A stretch of DNA of 64,000 nt from an uncultured Lachnospiraceae bacterium. GTDB taxonomy: Bacteria > Bacillota > Clostridia > Lachnospirales > Lachnospiraceae. Numbering within the stretch: the first letter of the stretch is position 1; each line of letters opens with the position of its first letter. The notes beneath the pieces were generated by a model, which worked only from the letters and a program-made list of their open reading frames with translations, did no database searches and was not told where the DNA came from. Location: contig CAJUDS010000002.1 of the NCBI GenBank assembly GCA_910585345.1, forward strand, positions 1 to 64,000, written 5' to 3'. The position numbers and the translations under genes were made by a program. Of this stretch, positions 60,392 to 64,000 are shown one piece after another.

Positions 60392-62506
60392 TTATTCCCC
60401 GTTTCCTCCGCCGCTGATCTCATAAAGAGACAGCTTCAGTCTGTATTCCACATAATTGAGCGGAATCGGCGTCAGTGGATTGGTAATGTTAAAATAATCC
60501 AGATAGCTCAGGTGATTCCAATTTGTATAGATTTTTGATACCGCATTCTCCCGCAGGACGGCGCTGCCGCCATACGTATCTTCAAATACCGTGTCATAGT
60601 CCATGTAATACACATGTTCATAACGCCGCGCAAGTCCTGCAAGCTGCGCGTCAAGCTGTTCGTCCGCATAGTACACATCGCACCCGGTCAGCAATTTCAC
60701 CGGAAAGATATAGACGATCTGCTGCTCTTCGGGGCCTACGATAAAGGCGTCCTCTGGTCCGATATATTCGCAGACATCATCCAGAAATTCCCACTCACAG
60801 CGCGTATGATCTTTCTGCACGATCAGCCCTTTATCATAGGGTACAAATGACAGAAACATCACTGCCGCCAGCACAACCGCAGCGCGTTTGTTTATTTGTT
60901 CCAATATGAGCGCGCCCAACAGGAAAATAATGGGCAGGAAAAGAGCCGCATATCTGGCAAAATAATAATAAAACAGGATCCGCACCCGCATCACCATGGA
61001 ATACATAACGACACAGTATAGAAACAACAGGACCAGGCTCACCTGCGTCTCATTCTTCAACAGCATGCGCGGCCTCAAAAACAAGGCGATATAGATCATG
61101 GGAATCATCAAAATCCCGGACATATAAATATAGGTGCTGATCTGCAGGTATTCACAGGCAGTTGCCGTATCTCCCCGGATCACACCCTGATAAACAAAAA
61201 ACACAACCGATGCTACAAGAAAAACCCGGATCAGCAGACAGGCCGCTCCGGTCACGATCCGCCTGTGCGCCGCAGCCGCATCAACCTTTTGAAACAACGC
61301 TTTTTCCGCCTTTCTGTAGAAAAGCAGCAACAGACACAGCAGTGTAAGCGTTGTACAGATTCCCACGATCAGAGGGATCAGAACCTTCTCTCCCAGGATC
61401 CCTCCCGTAATTCTGCCAAGCTCGCTATAATTTCCGTAAGAATAATAAGGCGCGATCAGAAACGCCCAGATGGCGCCGACAGCATATCCGGTCACACTTC
61501 CGGCAATGGCCGCCAGAAACCCTCTGTCTCTGCGCCTCACATACATCACTGCCAGAACAATGACAAAGATCGGCATAAACGCGTACAGGCTGATATGGAA
61601 AAAGGCAAATACAATAATCGGAATCATACAGAAACTATGCCGCTTTTCTCCGGTGAGAAAATACAGAAAACAACACACAAGCAGCAGGATCCCGATTTCA
61701 GTGAGCGAGGATTTCGACAGCCATACGACAATAGGGCTTGCGGCTGTCATCAGCGTCACAAAAGCCGCCGTGTTCTTTTTCAGATGCAGATTTTCACAGA
61801 CAAAATACATCAGAAATAGAATGCACAGGTAAAGCGGCGTCTGCACGCCGATCATAGAATCATATCCGAAAATCATACCCCAGAGCGCCAGCAGAGCGGA
61901 ATATGTGGGCAGTCCATGAATCGTCCCGGTAATCGTAGCAAAATGAGAAGCATTCGCATCAGTCTCCGCCTCCACACGGGGCAGATACAGGTTATTCTGC
62001 TCATAGATAAAGTCCAGATATTTCTGCCGCTCCATCGGTGTTTCCAGCTTTGTAAACTCTTCCATTTCCATATAATTATGGGTATCATACGCCATCAGAG
62101 CAAGCGCTTTGACCTGATACGTACCCTGATCCTGCCCCATACTGTACAGTTCGAATTTATTCCATGTGAAAGGAAGCGCCAGCAGCGCAATCAACAGCGG
62201 AATCCAGTAAGAACCTACGTAAAAGGTAATCTCCGGTCTTACCGCCTCCCTTATCGTTCCCCCGCCGCGCAGCGCCCGGCCTGTCAAAATCACGGCCAGA
62301 ACCGCCTGCATCAGTATGCAGACCACTAAAACGCCTGTGAAGCGGAACGTATCCGTCCAAAAAAACAGACTGCTCACTACAATATAGAGCGAAAAAAATC
62401 CGCACACAGAAAAAACGATCATTTTAATGAAATTAACGCCCGGTTTTATCTTTGCAGTCAGATACCCCCATAAAACCAGGCTGATCATAGACAATAAAAG
62501 AATCAT
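60392..62506 (-). CDS. Large GT-C-like integral membrane protein
   Basis: 704 aa with about 12-14 membrane helices. The second extracytoplasmic loop has YSMGQDQGTYQVKALAL, an acidic motif comparable to the catalytic DD/DE of GT-C transferases (PMT, ArnT). A soluble C-terminal domain (about 580-704) follows. It probably uses the carrier made by the downstream GtrB-like enzyme to glycosylate a surface acceptor. GGAGGGAGC precedes the ATG. Exact family not recognised. Confidence 0.7.
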   Translation of the reverse strand: MILLLSMISLVLWGYLTAKIKPGVNFIKMIVFSVCGFFSLYIVVSSLFFWTDTFRFTGVLVVCILMQAVLAVILTGRALRGGGTIREAVRPEITFYVGSYWIPLLIALLALPFTWNKFELYSMGQDQGTYQVKALALMAYDTHNYMEMEEFTKLETPMERQKYLDFIYEQNNLYLPRVEAETDANASHFATITGTIHGLPTYSALLALWGMIFGYDSMIGVQTPLYLCILFLMYFVCENLHLKKNTAAFVTLMTAASPIVVWLSKSSLTEIGILLLVCCFLYFLTGEKRHSFCMIPIIVFAFFHISLYAFMPIFVIVLAVMYVRRRDRGFLAAIAGSVTGYAVGAIWAFLIAPYYSYGNYSELGRITGGILGEKVLIPLIVGICTTLTLLCLLLLFYRKAEKALFQKVDAAAAHRRIVTGAACLLIRVFLVASVVFFVYQGVIRGDTATACEYLQISTYIYMSGILMIPMIYIALFLRPRMLLKNETQVSLVLLFLYCVVMYSMVMRVRILFYYYFARYAALFLPIIFLLGALILEQINKRAAVVLAAVMFLSFVPYDKGLIVQKDHTRCEWEFLDDVCEYIGPEDAFIVGPEEQQIVYIFPVKLLTGCDVYYADEQLDAQLAGLARRYEHVYYMDYDTVFEDTYGGSAVLRENAVSKIYTNWNHLSYLDYFNITNPLTPIPLNYVEYRLKLSLYEISGGGNGE

Positions 62507-62534
62507 GCTCCCTCCAAATGAAAACGCCAGTCTT

Positions 62535-64000
62535 TTACTCCCCGGCAGTCAGCAGGCTGCCGTCTGCATCACTGCGGTACTGCGCCACAAAATACAGGTC
62601 ACTGCCATCATATGGCGCCGTAAAATCATAAGGCTCTTTCGTATAGCCATTCAGCCATCCTACAAAAGTATAGCCTTCCTTCACCGGCGCAAGCGGTTCT
62701 TCCAGCACATCTCCTACCAGACCTTCCACATAGGATATGTACATATCTGCATCCCCGCCGTCCAAATACACCTTTTTCGACTCCCTGCCCTCGACCCACA
62801 GCCCTGTCAGATACTGTTCTCTGACACGGATAAATGTCTCTAGCTGCTCCACATTGTCCCTGTATTCCTGCAGACGCGAAACAGCATCCGTCCCCTTGTT
62901 TCTGCCCCAGCGCACGCCGTCCATCAGCGCGCTTGCCTCCGTCTTTTGTGAAAGTTCATCCAGGCGCCCGCCTTCCAGCTCTTTCAGAAGCGGAAGAAAA
63001 TCCGCCTCGTAGCAGTCCCTGACTGCGCGCCTGAAATCCTCTTTTTCATACAGACGATACCAAATTGAAAAATCATCCATCGGCAATGCCGCAAACAGCC
63101 CATAAGGACTGACACTGCTGATGTAATGCTGATTGGTCAGCGGACTCATAATCGGATTGCCCAGACTCATATCATAATCCCAGACCGGACCCGCATAGAT
63201 CCTCTTATCTTCTGCATCCGCATTTTTATAAAAATACTGGCTCGTGGAAGAAGCGTCATAATTACGCACAATCTCCTCCACCAGATATTTTTTTACAAAG
63301 CTCTCCTGGTCGATATAGTCCGTATAGTACAGACCTGTGCCCGGATTCCTCCCGTCCTCCGCATAGAGTGCGTCTTCAAATGTCTGCCAGCAGGCCGCCA
63401 TATACCGTACCTGTTCGCTGTCCGCATATTTGGGCCGCTTCACTGTCACCGGCTGTCCATGTCCGGTAATAAAGAAGCTCGCGCTCTCATAAATCCGGGA
63501 AGGGCGTTCGATTTCCAGCAGGTAGCCCCCTGTAATATCCTCCGTTCCCATCTGCGTATCATACCCCCGGTAAGCGGTACCGTTTTCCGCCAGCACAATG
63601 CCCGCCTGTTCCGGATCTTCTCTGGCAGTCTCCGACAGACCGGCAAGATCACGCTCCCAGGGCGCAGGATCATAGAGCGTGTAGTCCTCTAAATTACGGA
63701 TATCCACCCGCTGCGGTCCAATCTCCACCTTTTCGCACAGCTGGTAACAGCCCTGGTATTCTCCGTTCAGATACAAATCGACAAATCCGCTTTCCGGCGA
63801 ATACGGCATCCCCGCCTGCGCCGCCATATCATATGTCACCTTGTTCCGCAACAGCGTCTTATCCGACCAGTTACTGAGCAGGTTCCACTTTACAGCGCTT
63901 CCCATCCCCAGAAAATCCGTCGCTTTTTCCATTGTCATCTGGTATGGCTTCTTCACCCAGTCCGCAGATGTATTGCCCCGTACCCGCAGACCTGCAACCT
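62535..64000 (-). CDS. CotH kinase-like protein, 5' end outside the window
   Basis: At least 488 residues are visible; the reading frame is open to the window edge, so the N-terminus is missing. LRNKVTYDMAA, VDLYLNGEYQGCYQLCEKVEIG and IYAGPVWDYDMSLGN (kinase-like metal Asp) identify the CotH family of atypical, often secreted protein kinases. A C-terminal beta domain (FVGWLNGYTKEPYDFTAPYDG) resembles a Listeria-Bacteroides repeat and suggests cell-surface location. CotH genes often travel with VTC and DUF4956 genes, found here 29 kb away. Confidence 0.8.
   Translation of the reverse strand, partial: VAGLRVRGNTSADWVKKPYQMTMEKATDFLGMGSAVKWNLLSNWSDKTLLRNKVTYDMAAQAGMPYSPESGFVDLYLNGEYQGCYQLCEKVEIGPQRVDIRNLEDYTLYDPAPWERDLAGLSETAREDPEQAGIVLAENGTAYRGYDTQMGTEDITGGYLLEIERPSRIYESASFFITGHGQPVTVKRPKYADSEQVRYMAACWQTFEDALYAEDGRNPGTGLYYTDYIDQESFVKKYLVEEIVRNYDASSTSQYFYKNADAEDKRIYAGPVWDYDMSLGNPIMSPLTNQHYISSVSPYGLFAALPMDDFSIWYRLYEKEDFRRAVRDCYEADFLPLLKELEGGRLDELSQKTEASALMDGVRWGRNKGTDAVSRLQEYRDNVEQLETFIRVREQYLTGLWVEGRESKKVYLDGGDADMYISYVEGLVGDVLEEPLAPVKEGYTFVGWLNGYTKEPYDFTAPYDGSDLYFVAQYRSDADGSLLTAGE

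Overview
The window reads as chromosomal DNA of a low-to-mid GC Clostridia, most like a Lachnospiraceae-type gut anaerobe. This is inferred from strong Shine-Dalgarno sites, sigma-A type promoters, GH25 lysozymes with bacterial Ig-like and cell-wall-binding repeats, an LCP ligase, dTDP-rhamnose genes, and the absence of any outer-membrane gene. Almost everything is on the minus strand, in two very long operon-like blocks. I see no rRNA, tRNA, CRISPR array, transposase or prophage head gene.

Region 1 (1-1230): a lone plus-strand carbamate kinase gene with its own promoter, closed by a bidirectional terminator.

Region 2 (1.27-23.1 kb, minus strand): a contractile injection system (CIS) locus. 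From a strong promoter at 19.4 kb the order is: a 745-aa single-chain sheath-like protein, Hcp-like tube protein, membrane FHA protein, zinc-ribbon FHA protein, two degenerate PP2C-like proteins (one with a membrane anchor and repeats), three unrecognised probable baseplate or assembly proteins, an Hsp70/actin-fold protein, a DUF4280 PAAR-type tip, a 28-aa acidic ORF, VgrG-type spike, pentapeptide-repeat protein, a small adaptor or immunity candidate, an HNH nuclease effector, a candidate immunity protein, a signal peptidase II homologue and a HAD phosphatase. Upstream, with its own promoter, sit a divergent ClpX-like unfoldase and a subtilisin-like protease. The set mixes T6SS traits (VgrG, Hcp, FHA and PP2C-like control) with traits of extracellular CIS (DUF4280, no TssJLM membrane complex), and occurs in a bacterium that appears to be monoderm.

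Region 3 (23.2-26.6 kb): HtrA-type membrane protease and GlmS, followed upstream by a rhamnosyltransferase-like GT2.

Region 4 (27.6-52.1 kb, minus strand): a cell-surface polysaccharide operon running from a promoter at 52.26 kb to a terminator at 27.57 kb. It holds two membrane-anchored GH25 lysozymes, rfbB, rfbA and rfbC (no rfbD seen), a Wzm/Wzt ABC exporter with a polysaccharide-binding Wzt tail, a WbdD-like methyltransferase-kinase, a series of GT2 enzymes, phosphoglucomutase, GtrA, VTC-domain and DUF4956 proteins, a priming sugar phosphotransferase and an LCP ligase. The likely product is a rhamnose-containing glycan, capped, exported by ABC transporter and ligated to the wall.

Region 5 (52.4-64 kb, both strands): accessory glycan genes. 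These are a zinc-ribbon microprotein, an SMR-type flippase pair, a GtrII-like glucosyltransferase and a membrane SGNH-fold protein, a Wzx-type flippase, a GT4, a GtrB-like GT2, a 704-aa GT-C-like membrane protein and a CotH kinase-like protein cut by the window end. A 260-bp imperfect inverted repeat that encloses a dispersed hairpin repeat lies between two divergent promoters at 53.5-53.8 kb.
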